Source: Streptomyces minutiscleroticus
Lineage (GTDB): Bacteria; Actinomycetota; Actinomycetes; Streptomycetales; Streptomycetaceae
Reading direction: 5' to 3'
DNA length: 64,000 bases
NCBI RefSeq assembly: GCF_014650875.1
Contig: NZ_BMVU01000008.1
Coordinates: forward strand, 62,001 to 126,000
Part shown: piece by piece, positions 1 through 8,717 of the stretch
How the letters are laid out: each line of letters starts with the position of its first letter
Position numbering within the stretch: position 1 is the stretch's first letter
Position numbers and translations under genes: made by a program
Notes under the pieces: model-generated
Databases searched by the model: none
Told to the model about the DNA's origin: nothing
What the model saw: only the letters and a program-made list of their open reading frames with translations

Positions 1-225
1 CACCCGGACGCCGACTCGGGGACGGCTGTCCCGGTATTTCGCACGCGAAGAGCGTCAGTGTCACAGCGGTACCGGGCTCGGCATCGGAGCAGTACCGCGC
101 TCGGCGCGCCCCGCGGTGCTGTTGTCGCCGAGCGGTGCCACGTCCCCGCCACGGCCACTGTGAACGACAAGCTTCCTACGTGCCGCATGTGGCGGATCCG
201 GCGGTTCGGAGCGTCGAGTGGAAGC

Positions 226-1392
226 TCAGGGGTTGGGCACGCCGATCGCGTCGAAGCGGCGCATCAGCGCGGGCTTCCCCCGATGGGCGATGCGCAGCTC
301 GTCGGCCCGGCGCTCGAACTCGGAAAGGGTGCCGCGGCGGGCGTGGATCTCGCGCAGGTCGCGCAGCAGGGTGACGGCGGTGTCGTAGGAGGTGGGCTTC
401 TTCCGGGCGATCAGGTCTTCGACGTCGCGCCAGGCTTTCTCCAGGTCGCGGGCGAGGCGGTCCAGGTGTTGCCGGTGGGCCTGCGCTGCGGCGCGGGCGC
501 GTTCCGCTTCGGCCTCGCGGTGAGCCTCCTGCTCGCGCCGGGTGCGTTCGGTGCGGTGATGGTAGGCCGCGTCCAGGAGCTCGGCGGCGCTGCGGAGCGA
601 GACGGACGGGGCGGTGGTGAGGGAAGCCCGGTACCGGGCCAGCAGTTCCGGTCCCGGCTGAGGAGCGGTGCCCAGTGCGGCGGCCAGGAGCATGGCGTCC
701 TTGTCCTTGGCGGGCAGGCTCGCGACGAACGCCGCGAGGGCGCGCCGGTCCGCAGCCGGCGCGGGGTCGGGCCCGCTCGCCTGAGCGGCGGCGGTCAGCA
801 GATCGGGGTCGACCTTGAGGAAGTCGGCCAGGGCTCGCTGCGGGCCAGTGAGCGCGGACAGTCCGGCGGGGACCGGCGGCTCCGTCTCGCGGGTGTATTC
901 CTCCTCGTCGTCCTCGGCCAGTTCCCAGACGGTGAGAGCGGCCAGCCAGGCGAGGTAGAGGGGGCGCAGGTCGCCGGCGGCGAGTTCGGCGCGCAGGCCG
1001 ATGAGGGAGGACAGCTCATAGGAGGTCTCGAAGTCCCATTCCCCGCCGTCCTCGCAGTCCAGGGAGAAGTCGAGCAGGGTGTACCCGGAGCGGGTCCACA
1101 CGCTGAGGGACTCCTCCAGGGCGTATGCGGAGGCCTTCTTCGCCGGGAGCACGGTGGCGGGCAGACGCAGGACGAGGCGACGGCTGCCCCAGTTCGCGTA
1201 GTACAGGTGAGCGTCGTAGAACTGCTCGACCAGTGCGGTGGTGTCCCCGCGGAAGTCGCCCCAGTGGTATTCGTTGACGAAGCGGGTCGGTGAGATCGAG
1301 GCCCGGGTGGACAGGGCCCTCACCTGCTCCAACTGTTCGGAGTTCAAAGGCCGGTCGACGGCCAGGAACTCGTAGTACTGGTACTCGCTCAC
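226..1392 (-). CDS. Hypothetical protein of a Streptomyces family found beside SWIM-type genes
   Basis: Encodes about 388 residues from a GTG start that gives the N-terminus VSEYQYYEFLAVDRPL, which is how I remember Streptomyces homologues beginning; an upstream reading-frame extension to 1611 is compositionally poor and was not used. The N-terminal half carries the conserved 'YEWGDFRGD...AHLYYANWG' type block (here YHWGDFRGD and HLYYANWGSRRLVLRLP). The C-terminal third, roughly residues 265-330, is very rich in R, E and A and probably forms a coiled coil. There is no signal peptide or membrane segment, so it should be cytosolic. In other Streptomyces this family is typically encoded next to a SWIM zinc-finger protein, and a remnant of that neighbour lies divergently at 1430-1868. 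No biochemical function is known to me. Confidence 0.8.
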   Translation of the reverse strand: MSEYQYYEFLAVDRPLNSEQLEQVRALSTRASISPTRFVNEYHWGDFRGDTTALVEQFYDAHLYYANWGSRRLVLRLPATVLPAKKASAYALEESLSVWTRSGYTLLDFSLDCEDGGEWDFETSYELSSLIGLRAELAAGDLRPLYLAWLAALTVWELAEDDEEEYTRETEPPVPAGLSALTGPQRALADFLKVDPDLLTAAAQASGPDPAPAADRRALAAFVASLPAKDKDAMLLAAALGTAPQPGPELLARYRASLTTAPSVSLRSAAELLDAAYHHRTERTRREQEAHREAEAERARAAAQAHRQHLDRLARDLEKAWRDVEDLIARKKPTSYDTAVTLLRDLREIHARRGTLSEFERRADELRIAHRGKPALMRRFDAIGVPNP

Positions 1393-1429
1393 GGCTCGCC
1401 ATCCTATCCGCGGCCGGGCGTGTGCCGGG

Positions 1430-1868
1430 GTGAGGAGCATGAGCAAGGAGACGGACCTGGGCGTGCTGGTGGACGGGCTGCGACGGGATCGCCGGCGCGG
1501 CCCGCACGCCGGGCATCGCGCGTATGCGGACACCGCCTGGAGTGTCCATGGGGCGGCCGAGGAGATGGTGGAGCGGGGTGAGGCGGGGGAGGCGGTCCGG
1601 CAGTTGCGCAAGGCGGTGGACCGCGGTACGCGGGCGCTGATGTAGTGGGCGCCGATGTATCTGGACGACTCCTCCGGCAGCGTCGGGGACGCGCTGCGGG
1701 CGCTGACCGCTCTGTACGCCCGCTGTCCGCCACCTCAAGACCCTGCGCGATGTGCGCCGTGACCTCGGTACCGAACCGGAGTTCACCGACTACCTGCACG
1801 CTCTGCGCGCCGAGCACCGGCGCAGGACCAGCTTCCTTGCCCGCCTGGACAAGGCCGCACCGGGCTGA
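1430..1868 (+). pseudogene. 3' remnant of a SWIM/DUF6880-type protein gene
   Basis: Three conserved pieces of the C-terminal part of this family can be read in order, but not in one frame. The first ends in AVRQLRKAVDRGTRALM and is cut by TAG at 1643-1645. The same frame continues after the stop with MYLDDSSGSVGDALRALTAL. From about 1725 another frame reads LRDVRRDLGTEPEFTDYLHA and ends ARLDKAAPG before TGA at 1866-1868. The RALMYLDDSSG and C-terminal AEHRRR...LDK patterns match my memory of Streptomyces SWIM-associated proteins. The N-terminal zinc-finger part and most of the middle are missing. I infer a gene that lost its 5' end and interior and then collected a stop and a frameshift. Confidence 0.55.
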
Positions 1869-2017
1869 CAGCGATCGGCTTCCCGCGGCGAGGCCGTATC
1901 GGCGAATCGTCCGTTGTCAAGTCGATACGATGGGTGGCGAAAGCGAGGGCATGCCGTCGGCGTCCGTGACGAGCGCCGGGCGGCGGGGAGCCTGGGAACG
2001 GGGAGGGGGCGTGGGGC

Positions 2018-4330
2018 ATGGGGCAGGCCGCGAGGGAACGACTGGCGCGAGTACTGGGGGCAGTCAAGCCGGCGGGGGCCTTCAGCGCGCAGTTGTCGGC
2101 GCCCGCCCACCTGCTGGAGCTGGAGGTGCACGGCGTCGGCGCGATCCGGCTGCCGCTGCGCGCACCTCAGGCGAAGCAGCTGATCCAGGTGGCGCGGCCG
2201 GCCCGGTTCGGCCGGGGCGAACAGACTCTGTCCGACCCGGCCGTCCGCGACACCTGGGAACTGACCCCGGAGCAGTTCGCCATGCGTGGCACCGGCTGGG
2301 AGGGGCTGCTGGACGGCGCCCTCGACCACTTCCGCGAGGAGCTCGGGCTGCCGCCCGGCACGCGGCTGCGGGCCGAACCGCACTCCTTCCTCGTCTACGG
2401 CAAGGGCCAGTTCTTCCTGCCGCACCAGGACTCGGAGAAGGACGACTCGATGGTGGGCACCCTGGTGGTGTCGTTGCCGTCTCCGCACACGGGCGGTGAA
2501 CTGATCGTCGAGCACGCGGGTGAACGCGTCACCTACCGCGCCTCGAAGCAGGACCTCACCCTCGTCGCCTTCTACGCCGACTGCCGCCACCAGGTGACCC
2601 CGGTCCGCTCCGGGCACCGGCACACCCTCACCTTCAACCTCCTGGCCGAGACAACCGCACAGGAGGCGGGACAGGACGCGGCCCGTGGTCCCGTCACCGA
2701 AGCCGCCCGCCACCTCACCGAGCACTTCACCCGCCCGGCCGCCTCCCGTTACGGCGATGGCCTGCTCGATCCGCCGAACCGGCTGGTCTTCCTCCTCGAC
2801 CACGAGTACACCCAACGCGGCCTGAGCTGGAGCCGCCTCAAGGGCGCCGACGCCACCTACGCCGCGACGCTGCGCGCCGCCGCACGGCAGGCAGGGTGTG
2901 AGGCGGTACTGGCCCTGGCCGAGGTGAAAGAGACCTGGGACGCCTATCCTGCCGACGAGGACCCCTGGGGTGACGACCACGACTACTACGACGAGGAGGA
3001 GAGCGAAGCCGAGGACGCGGAGGAGACTTCGGGCGACCTCGGCGACTACCAGCTCAACGAGCTGGTCGACGACGAGATCACGCTGAGCTGGTGGACCACC
3101 CCGGACGCGACCGCAGGCGAACCGGTCACCCTCCCCGTCTCCTGGCACGAAACCTGCTCCGCCACCCCGAACTCCCGCCTGACACCCCATCACTGGGAGT
3201 ACGAGGGCTACATGGGCAATTACGGCAACACCCTCGACCGCTGGTACCACCGTGCCGCCATCGTCCTCTGGCCGCGCGAGCGCGCCTTCCCCGCCCGCGC
3301 CGAGGCCGACCCGTCGGCCGCGCTCACCGAGGTGCGCACCCGCGCCGAGAACGGCGATGTGCAGGGCGCCCGCGCGCTGGCCGCCTCGCTCGCACCGTTC
3401 TGGCCGACCGTGACCCACGACACCGACCTGTTCACCGCGGCTCTCGACACGGCAGCCGTCCTCGACGCCCCCGACACCGCGACGATGCTCCTGAGTCCGT
3501 TCGGCGTCGCCCAGCTCAGCGCCGCGCACGGCACGCCGATGGCCGCCGCGGCCAGGCGCTACGGCGAGCGGTGGACGAAAGGCATCGTCACCACATGGTT
3601 CGCCGCAGAACACCACAACTTTGACCGGATCGGGTGGACGCAAGGGACCCTGCGGCCGCTGTGCGAAACGCTGCACACCGCCCAAAGCCCCGGCACGGCA
3701 CGGCTCCTCGCCGCCGGAATCTGGAAAGCCGTAGCGGACGAGCTGCACAGGTGGACCGCTGCGGGAGCGGCACGGCGCGAGTTCCGCCGCCCCGCCCTCG
3801 AGGCACTGGCCGCGCCGCTGGCCGACCTCGTCGCCGTCGCCGACGAGGCGCTGCACCAGACGATCACCGGCAGCCTGCGGTCGTACCCCGACACCGTCCT
3901 GGAGTGCCTCCTCCCGGCGCTGCGCTCGGCGCAAGCCTCCGGCACCACGGCCGGCTGGGACGCCATCGCCCAGGACTGTGCGCGGCGCCTGTCCCATATC
4001 GCTGCCCAGCCACCGCGTGACCCGGCGGACTGGTCCCTCCCGGCCGCCGGTGCCGGCTGCGGCTGCGACCTGTGCGACCTGCTCGACGAATTCCTCATCT
4101 CCCGTACACGGCGAAGCCTGGAATGGCCGCTCGCCCAGGCCGGACGCCGGCACATCCACTTCCGCATCGACGCCGCAGACCTGCCCGTGAACCATGAGAC
4201 CCGCCGGCAGGGCCGCCCGTACACCCTGGTGCTGACCAAGACCGAGGAACTCTTCACCCGGGCCGCCCAGGCCCGCAGACAAGTGAGCACGGACTTGGCA
4301 TGGCTCACGAAGGCGTACGGCCTGGCGTGA
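2018..4330 (+). CDS. 2OG-Fe(II) dioxygenase-like protein (770 aa)
   Basis: The N-terminal 210 residues look like a prolyl-4-hydroxylase-type 2-oxoglutarate/Fe(II) oxygenase domain. The segment YGKGQFFLPHQD supplies the HxD pair (H136, D138), FYADCRHQV supplies the distal histidine (H191), and SGHRHTLTFNL supplies the 2OG-binding arginine (R201). All key iron ligands are therefore present. The remaining 560 residues are not recognised. They include a strongly acidic stretch at about 313-345 and a small Cys cluster (GCGCDLC, about 680-687) that could bind metal. No signal peptide or membrane helices. The start is ATG after ggagggggcgtggggc. Such domains usually hydroxylate a protein or small molecule, but the substrate is unknown. 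It stands alone between pseudogenes. Confidence 0.85.
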   Translation: MGQAARERLARVLGAVKPAGAFSAQLSAPAHLLELEVHGVGAIRLPLRAPQAKQLIQVARPARFGRGEQTLSDPAVRDTWELTPEQFAMRGTGWEGLLDGALDHFREELGLPPGTRLRAEPHSFLVYGKGQFFLPHQDSEKDDSMVGTLVVSLPSPHTGGELIVEHAGERVTYRASKQDLTLVAFYADCRHQVTPVRSGHRHTLTFNLLAETTAQEAGQDAARGPVTEAARHLTEHFTRPAASRYGDGLLDPPNRLVFLLDHEYTQRGLSWSRLKGADATYAATLRAAARQAGCEAVLALAEVKETWDAYPADEDPWGDDHDYYDEEESEAEDAEETSGDLGDYQLNELVDDEITLSWWTTPDATAGEPVTLPVSWHETCSATPNSRLTPHHWEYEGYMGNYGNTLDRWYHRAAIVLWPRERAFPARAEADPSAALTEVRTRAENGDVQGARALAASLAPFWPTVTHDTDLFTAALDTAAVLDAPDTATMLLSPFGVAQLSAAHGTPMAAAARRYGERWTKGIVTTWFAAEHHNFDRIGWTQGTLRPLCETLHTAQSPGTARLLAAGIWKAVADELHRWTAAGAARREFRRPALEALAAPLADLVAVADEALHQTITGSLRSYPDTVLECLLPALRSAQASGTTAGWDAIAQDCARRLSHIAAQPPRDPADWSLPAAGAGCGCDLCDLLDEFLISRTRRSLEWPLAQAGRRHIHFRIDAADLPVNHETRRQGRPYTLVLTKTEELFTRAAQARRQVSTDLAWLTKAYGLA

Positions 4331-4499
4331 CAACCGGAGTCTTCGGCAGGCGCGGGAGGGGGGCATGTGCGCGGTTCAGCCGCCCGTGGCGTGAACATGA
4401 ACGCATGCTGTTCACGTGTCCGATGCCATGATCCGTGTGCCGGCAAGGGACGGAACCGTCTTGCGGTCCTCGCAGAGTCGCGGGGGACCGCGATCCGTT

Positions 4500-4905
4500 C
4501 CCTGGCACAGGAATGCGCGGAGACCACTTCGACCCAGGAGGAGCGCCGGGAGCGGGCCGAGTGGACCCGCACCTACGTGGCGGAACACTTCGGCGTCGAG
4601 GTGACGGACGAGGAGAGTGCCGGGGTGAGGACGCAGGCCGGGGGATGCGTTCGCCCGGCGGACAGGCGGGCGCTGCGTGATCCAGCAGCCTCTGGTGGTG
4701 GACGCTCCCACGCTGCTGACTCCCTGGGCGACCGGCGGGTGTCGGCGCTGATCCAGCGTGCCCACTTCGAGCCCGAGACGCGCCTGTGGGCGCCGGTGCT
4801 GTCGGTCCTGGAGGCGGACGCCGACCATCCGGGGCTCGCCGAGCACGTGGGTCGGCTCAAACGTCATTCACACCGTCGACCGGAGACTGTCCGGTGGTAC
4901 CGGCT
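4500..4905 (+). pseudogene. Decayed antitoxin/PIN-type gene pair
   Basis: No continuous gene fits here, but several short stretches look like decayed coding sequence. At about 4505-4660 a frame reads EERRERAEWTRTYVAEHFGV, resembling the small ORF placed before PIN-like genes in Streptomyces. From about 4678 another frame reads VIQQPLVVDAPTLL, then a shifted frame reads LGDRRVSALIQRAHFEPETR and WAPVLSVLEADADHPGLAEH, then a third reads VIHTVD. This order is reminiscent of a PIN-domain-like protein (short N-terminal strand with Asp, then a helix and a LSVLEAD segment). At least two frameshifts are needed. The assignment rests on memory of family patterns, so confidence is limited. Confidence 0.4.
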
Positions 4906-5011
4906 GTAGCGTCGGCCACAGAACATGCGGCACTTCGAAGGCACCGGTGCGCCCTGGCGCCTGCAGATCCGAGGCGTGTTCAAGTCGATGTCAGCGAAAC
5001 AAAGACGACGA

Positions 5012-5497
5012 TCAGCGAGGTGGGAGGGCGAGCAGAGCAAGATCCCACTCGTCAGCCGCGTGAAGCAGCGCAGCCTTGTCCATCCCTACCCTCACGACGT
5101 ACTGGTGGATGTCAGCCCGCTCGTCGCCCTGCTGCCACGGGGGTGCTGCCTCCAAGGACAGATGAACGTGCATGACTGCCGTCCCGTCCTCACTCCGATC
5201 GGCGAGGCTGAAGGCCACGAGCGGCTCGATGAACGACAAGTCCGGGGACAGCTCACCTTCGGCATCGGACTCGGTCACGGCCACCGCCCCCGCGGCCACC
5301 GCGCGCAGCCACGCGGCGACCTGGCGAGCCTCGTCGGTGAGCAGACACGGATCGGTGAAGGACCAGCTGCCCTCGGGCGTCCTCACCGTGCCATCGATGA
5401 CCAGCCAGTTGTCGTCGTACGGGTCGCCTTGGGCCGTGGCGAACTGATAGCGCACTGGACGGAGGTCGACACTGCCGGCGAGATCGTGCAAGAGCAT
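5012..5497 (-). CDS. WapI-family immunity protein
   Basis: A 161-residue soluble protein. The start [19 protein letters not shown] was chosen over an upstream frame extension to 5626 because the extension is Arg/Pro/Ser-rich and overlaps a different decayed gene. The conserved core ([42 protein letters not shown] and [10 protein letters not shown]) matches the WapI-type immunity family. Members of this family sit beside polymorphic or contact-dependent toxins and are thought to neutralise them by direct binding in the cytosol. No toxin gene is visible nearby, so this looks like an orphan immunity gene kept as protection against toxins of kin or neighbours. Just upstream lie an oxidoreductase remnant and IS5 debris, consistent with a relocated fragment. 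Confidence 0.75.
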   Translation of the reverse strand: MLLHDLAGSVDLRPVRYQFATAQGDPYDDNWLVIDGTVRTPEGSWSFTDPCLLTDEARQVAAWLRAVAAGAVAVTESDAEGELSPDLSFIEPLVAFSLADRSEDGTAVMHVHLSLEAAPPWQQGDERADIHQYVVRVGMDKAALLHAADEWDLALLALPPR

Positions 5498-5499
5498 CG

Positions 5500-5636
5500 C
5501 GCCAGGATGCCACCTGCACGCCCTCGGGCGGGCCGAGGACCGCGATCGTGGAGATCCTCGCCGCAGGAACGCCGAGCGCGAGCGCCGCTTCGGCTGCTTC
5601 CGTGCCGAACAGGTCGGCCGCCGCACCGGGGACCGT
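5500..5636 (-). pseudogene. Fragment of a zinc-binding/quinone oxidoreductase (MDR family)
   Basis: A short high-GC3 frame on the minus strand reads [20 protein letters not shown] followed by [16 protein letters not shown], which resembles the cofactor-domain region of Streptomyces NADPH:quinone reductase-like proteins. It begins abruptly at about 5636, next to the IS5 remnant, and runs into the start of the WapI-type gene. Only about 45 residues survive, so it cannot be functional. Confidence 0.45.
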
Positions 5637-5679
5637 ATTGAGTTCTGATCAAAGGGTGACTCGGGTGAGGTCCCTGAGT

Positions 5680-5970
5680 CAGATCATCGGGGCGCGTAGG
5701 TGGAGGGCGGCGAGGTGGCTGTCCGGGGCCTGCCCGGCGGCCGGGAGCGGTACCAGCGGGCGGCACTTGCGGCCGTCGGCGAGGTGGATCTCGCTGGTCT
5801 GCCTGCCCCTGAAGCGGCCCAGCAGGGCGGACTTCAGCCGCAGTGGACGCCGGCGCCGGATGCGGCGCCGCTCTGCCCGTCCGCGGTCGGTGTCGGTGCC
5901 CCGGCCGGTTCGTCCGTCGACGTCGCTCCCTTCGACCGGGACTTCTTCTCGGCCGCGGCCTTCAGGGTCC
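5680..5970 (-). pseudogene. IS5-family transposase remnant
   Basis: Two minus-strand frames recall the middle of IS5-type transposases. The first (about 5970-5835) reads AAEKKSRSKGATSTDEPAGA, like the polar linker after the VDSTxxRAHQH motif. After a frameshift the second reads GRFRGRQTSEIHLADGRKCR followed by PLVPLPAAGQAPDS, equivalent to the usual GRSRGGLTTKIHL...CRPL...TPGQ..DS block. It then hits TGA at 5680-5682. Both ends of the element and the catalytic C-terminal region are absent. Confidence 0.5.
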
Positions 5971-6644
5971 CTTGCCCGGTGGCGGGCACCGCCGTCGGAT
6001 CACACGGACGACGCGTGCCTGCCCAAGGATGGCAACGGCCGCGACAAGAACGGCGGCGGTGCTGGGGGTCGGCGACGGCGAAGCCGGACTGCGAAAAGCG
6101 GTCCGTCTTCTGTCAGGTGGGGAAAGCGACCGCACGGTCATGCCCAGGTCCGGTCTCCCGCGTCTGGGAGGAGACCGCCCCTTATAGCGTGAGCAAAGGC
6201 GGTGGGCTCTGCGACCTGGGGAGGTGCGCAGGACCCACCGTCCCTCCCTGCCCCTCACGCCCACCCCTCACCCGGCTCGGTGAGCGCGGCACGCTGCGGG
6301 CCGCTGCCGGTCCGCCTTCTGGTCATCCACGACCATGGCGCGCGATGCGCCCGTACGCGGCACATTCCCGCTGCTGTACTGGGCGACGGACCGGAGGGGG
6401 AACGGGGACAATCCCTGGTCTCGTCCCGGCCGGCACCGGCCCACAGCCCCGGGTGGGCTGATTGACCTGTTCAGCGCGGTCGGGGCGTACTTCTCGGTGC
6501 GGCCGCTGTCCCGGCTGCACCATCCGTCGCGGCCCAGACCCCGCTGCGCCCCCACAGGGCCCCGACCACCGGCAAGTTTCCGGCAGGCGGGTCCAGCCCG
6601 TAGTGAGCAGTCATTTCGGGCCGGGCGTCAGTGGGTGCACCGCA
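5971..6644. other. Intergenic stretch without a recognised gene
   Basis: About 670 bases of GC-rich sequence. Several open frames exist on both strands, but none shows Streptomyces-like codon bias, a ribosome-binding site with a plausible start, or a family pattern I recognise. It may hold further worn IS5 sequence continuous with 5680-5970. Confidence 0.4.
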
Positions 6645-6676
6645 GCGGGGACGGGATGCCGATACCCCGTCCCCGC
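6645..6676 (-). terminator. Intrinsic terminator-type hairpin after the Ig-like gene
   Basis: A perfect 11-bp inverted repeat, gcggggacggg at 6645-6655 and its complement at 6666-6676, with a 10-nt loop. It sits 17 bases downstream of the stop codon of the minus-strand gene at 6693-7010. There is no strong U-tract, which is usual for Streptomyces terminators. Confidence 0.65.
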
Positions 6677-6692
6677 CCGGGCGCCTTCGCGT

Positions 6693-7010
6693 TCAGCGTA
6701 CGGTCAGTTTCAGTGTGCAGTTCGCCGAGTCCGCGGTCACCCGGATCGTCACCTGTCCCGCGGAGTCACCTGCGACGAGTGGAACGTCTGTCGTCGCGGT
6801 GCCGTCGATGGTGCTGGTGACCCGCACCGGAGAGCCGCCGTGGAAGTCCGTTCCGGTGCCCTGCGAGTCGTCGACGAAGTAACTGACCACCGCGCCGCCC
6901 ACCGGGTTGCCGTCCTCCTCGGAGACGAGACGTACGACGAGGGGAGCGAACCGCTCACCCCTTTCGACCCCCTGACCGTTTCCGGACAGCGCCTCCATGG
7001 TGTAGGTCAT
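6693..7010 (-). CDS. Single Ig-like (Big-1/invasin-type) domain protein, 105 aa
   Basis: The protein starts MTYTMEALSGNGQGVERGER after a clear ribosome-binding site (ggggaggcg). The whole length fits one bacterial Ig-like fold. FAPLVVRLVSEEDGNPVGGA, VVSYFVDDSQGTGTDF, then TTDVPLVAGDSAGQVTI and VTADSANCTLKLTVR form the alternating strands typical of Big-1-type domains, in which 'nG.PV.G..V.F' and 'G.A.....G...G...V.A' are conserved. There is no signal peptide and no second domain, so it is either cytosolic or exported by an unrecognised route. Stand-alone domains of this kind occur in Streptomyces, often near polymorphic toxin or phage-tail-like genes, but none is adjacent. Function unknown. 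Confidence 0.65.
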   Translation of the reverse strand: MTYTMEALSGNGQGVERGERFAPLVVRLVSEEDGNPVGGAVVSYFVDDSQGTGTDFHGGSPVRVTSTIDGTATTDVPLVAGDSAGQVTIRVTADSANCTLKLTVR

Positions 7011-7432
7011 GTCGCGCCTCCCCTTTCCGATCCTCCGGGACATCCAGGTATCCGTTCCTGGCCCGGCTGTCGGGTGTCATCGACGACGGCTCCCAAACTC
7101 CGCGGTCCTGTCCCTACGTGACTTCAGGTCAGTTCTGCCGGGGACCTCGGAGTCGTCGGGGTCGTTCGTCGGTGGCGCCTTGGAGCCCGGCCGAAGGGTG
7201 GGCCGACGGGTGGGATGCGGGGTGCGACAGGGGACTCCCGCTTGTCGGCGGATCGATCGAGCGTTTCCTCGGGGTCGCGGAGCAGCCGGGCGATTCCGAG
7301 GCGTGCGTGCCACAGGCCGGACGTCGCGGTCCGGTGTGCCGGAACGCTCCGGCACCGTGTCGTTCCCCGGCGCCGGACCGGCAGGCGTCCGCCCTGCGCG
7401 CCGGTGCACGAGAAGGCGAGTACCGGAGCGTG
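7011..7432. other. Intergenic stretch with nothing recognised
   Basis: About 420 bases between two minus-strand genes. Open frames on both strands are Arg/Pro-rich shadows. It should hold the promoter for the gene ending at 6693, but no clear -10/-35 pair stands out. Confidence 0.4.
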
Positions 7433-7690
7433 TCAGCCGCGCTCCGTGGGTTTTCCTCCTGCCCGCAGTCCGAACGCGGCGACCTTGCGGACGGTGAGGA
7501 CCGCGGCGGCTCCGAGGATGCTGTGCCAGGAGACGTCCGCCGCCAGCCGGATCAGCCCGGCCGCGGTCAGGAAGTCCAGCAGTACGGGCAGCGCGTGGTC
7601 GAGCCGGCGTGTGGCCGCGCCGACCGCCAGGGCGATGAGGACGCCCGCCGCCGTGACCATGAGGGCGGCCGCGGTGAGGACCGGGGTCAC
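7433..7690 (-). CDS. Small integral membrane protein, 85 aa
   Basis: Starts MTPVLTAAALMVTAAGVLIA and has about three hydrophobic segments (approximately residues 3-25, 30-50 and 55-72), ending in a basic tail GLRAGGKPTERG. It overlaps the upstream DUF1622 gene by 4 nt (ATGA at 7687-7690), indicating translational coupling and probably a joint role in the membrane. In Streptomyces a small hydrophobic partner of this size commonly accompanies DUF1622 proteins. No catalytic motif is visible. Confidence 0.7.
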   Translation of the reverse strand: MTPVLTAAALMVTAAGVLIALAVGAATRRLDHALPVLLDFLTAAGLIRLAADVSWHSILGAAAVLTVRKVAAFGLRAGGKPTERG

Positions 7691-8103
7691 GCGGTGCCCT
7701 CGGTCCCGTCCGTCCCCGCCTTGTGACGGGAGCGGTCCGCGGCAAGTTCCGCGCGTTCCTGGGCGATCTCCCTGCCCAGGAAGAAGTTCAGCGCCGTACG
7801 GATGGCGGCGATGGCGGCCAGCTGGCCGATCTCGGTGAAACTCGGGGCGACCGCGGTGCGCAGCACGTCACCGGCGAGCTGGAACTCAAGGCCCAGAGCG
7901 AGGAAGCGGCCCAGGGTCAGCCGGATCCGGTTGAAGCCGTCGGTCTTCCCCCGGCCGCGGACCAGCGCTGTCGCGAAGCGGGCGAAGGCCCAGAGCGCGC
8001 CGACGAAGATGACCAGTGCGCCCGCCGTCTCCACCAGCCGCACCAGTACGCCGATCGCGTCACTCAGCTCGGACTCGGGCAGCAGTTCCATGGAAACGGT
8101 CAT
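7687..8103 (-). CDS. DUF1622 family membrane protein
   Basis: A 138-residue protein beginning MTVSMELLPESELSDAIGVL. It has an early hydrophobic helix (about 19-45, VRLVETAGALVIFVGALWAF), a central TLGRFLALGLEFQLAGDVLR segment that is the DUF1622 signature, a further hydrophobic stretch IAAIRTALNFFLGREI, and a charged C-terminal tail. The FLALGLEFQLAADIL-type motif is strongly conserved in the family. These proteins are inner-membrane proteins of unknown function, sometimes near stress genes. First gene of a two-gene operon with the small protein at 7433. The divergent upstream neighbour is the copper-storage-type protein at 8307, with about 200 bases between them. Confidence 0.8.
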   Translation of the reverse strand: MTVSMELLPESELSDAIGVLVRLVETAGALVIFVGALWAFARFATALVRGRGKTDGFNRIRLTLGRFLALGLEFQLAGDVLRTAVAPSFTEIGQLAAIAAIRTALNFFLGREIAQERAELAADRSRHKAGTDGTEGTA

Positions 8104-8306
8104 GCGGGGCGATTACCCGGGGGCTGTTCCCCTACCCGGTAGGGCGGCCGAACGGCCCTCCAACAGCTCAATCGGTCCATGTCCATAGGGAGCGGCGCCC
8201 GGTTTCGGCGGTGGGCAAGGGTGAGACTCCTATGCGGAACCACCTCGCGCGCTGCGTGGCGCCCTTTCCGCCACCGTGCGCATCACGGACAAGGAGACGA
8301 GGGAGC

Positions 8307-8717
8307 ATGACGACATTCGTCAAGGAGATGCTGGACGCCTACCCAGCCGATCTGGGTGGTGTTGACAGCGAGGCACTGGCGAAGTGCGTCGAGGAGTGCG
8401 TCGCCTGTGCCCAGGCGTGCACCGCGTGCGCGGACGCCTGTCTGTCCGAGGACATGGTCGGCCGGCTCACCAAGTGCATCCGCACCGATCTGGACTGCGC
8501 CGACGTCTGCACCGCCACCGCCGCGGTGCTCTCCCGCCACACCGGCTACGACGCCAATGTCACCCGGGCGGTCCTGACCGCCTGCGCCACCGCCTGCAAG
8601 GCCTGTGCGGACGAGTGCGACCGCCACGCCGGCATGCACGAGCACTGCCGCGTCTGCGCGCAGGCCTGCCGCGACTGTGAGCAGGCATGCAACGAACTCC
8701 TGGCCGAGCTCGGCTGA
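8307..8717 (+). CDS. Four-helix bundle copper-binding (copper storage-type) protein
   Basis: A 136-residue protein with 18 cysteines arranged on helices: CVEECVACAQACTACADAC, then KCIRTDLDCADVC, then ACATACKACADEC, then EHCRVCAQACRDCEQAC. This spacing is that of the Csp/DUF326 family, where cysteines line the core of a four-helix bundle and store many Cu(I) ions. The start ATG follows aaggagacgaggg. There is no Tat signal, so this is the cytosolic type, expected to buffer internal copper. No copper exporter or CsoR/CopY regulator is next to it. Neighbours are a DUF1622 operon upstream and a decarboxylase downstream, so its regulation cannot be inferred from context. Confidence 0.9.
   Translation: MTTFVKEMLDAYPADLGGVDSEALAKCVEECVACAQACTACADACLSEDMVGRLTKCIRTDLDCADVCTATAAVLSRHTGYDANVTRAVLTACATACKACADECDRHAGMHEHCRVCAQACRDCEQACNELLAELG

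Noticed and set aside
1790..4366. An 858-codon minus-strand frame opposite the 2OG oxygenase
   Set aside because: Gly/Val/Arg-rich antisense shadow. The plus-strand frame carries complete catalytic motifs.
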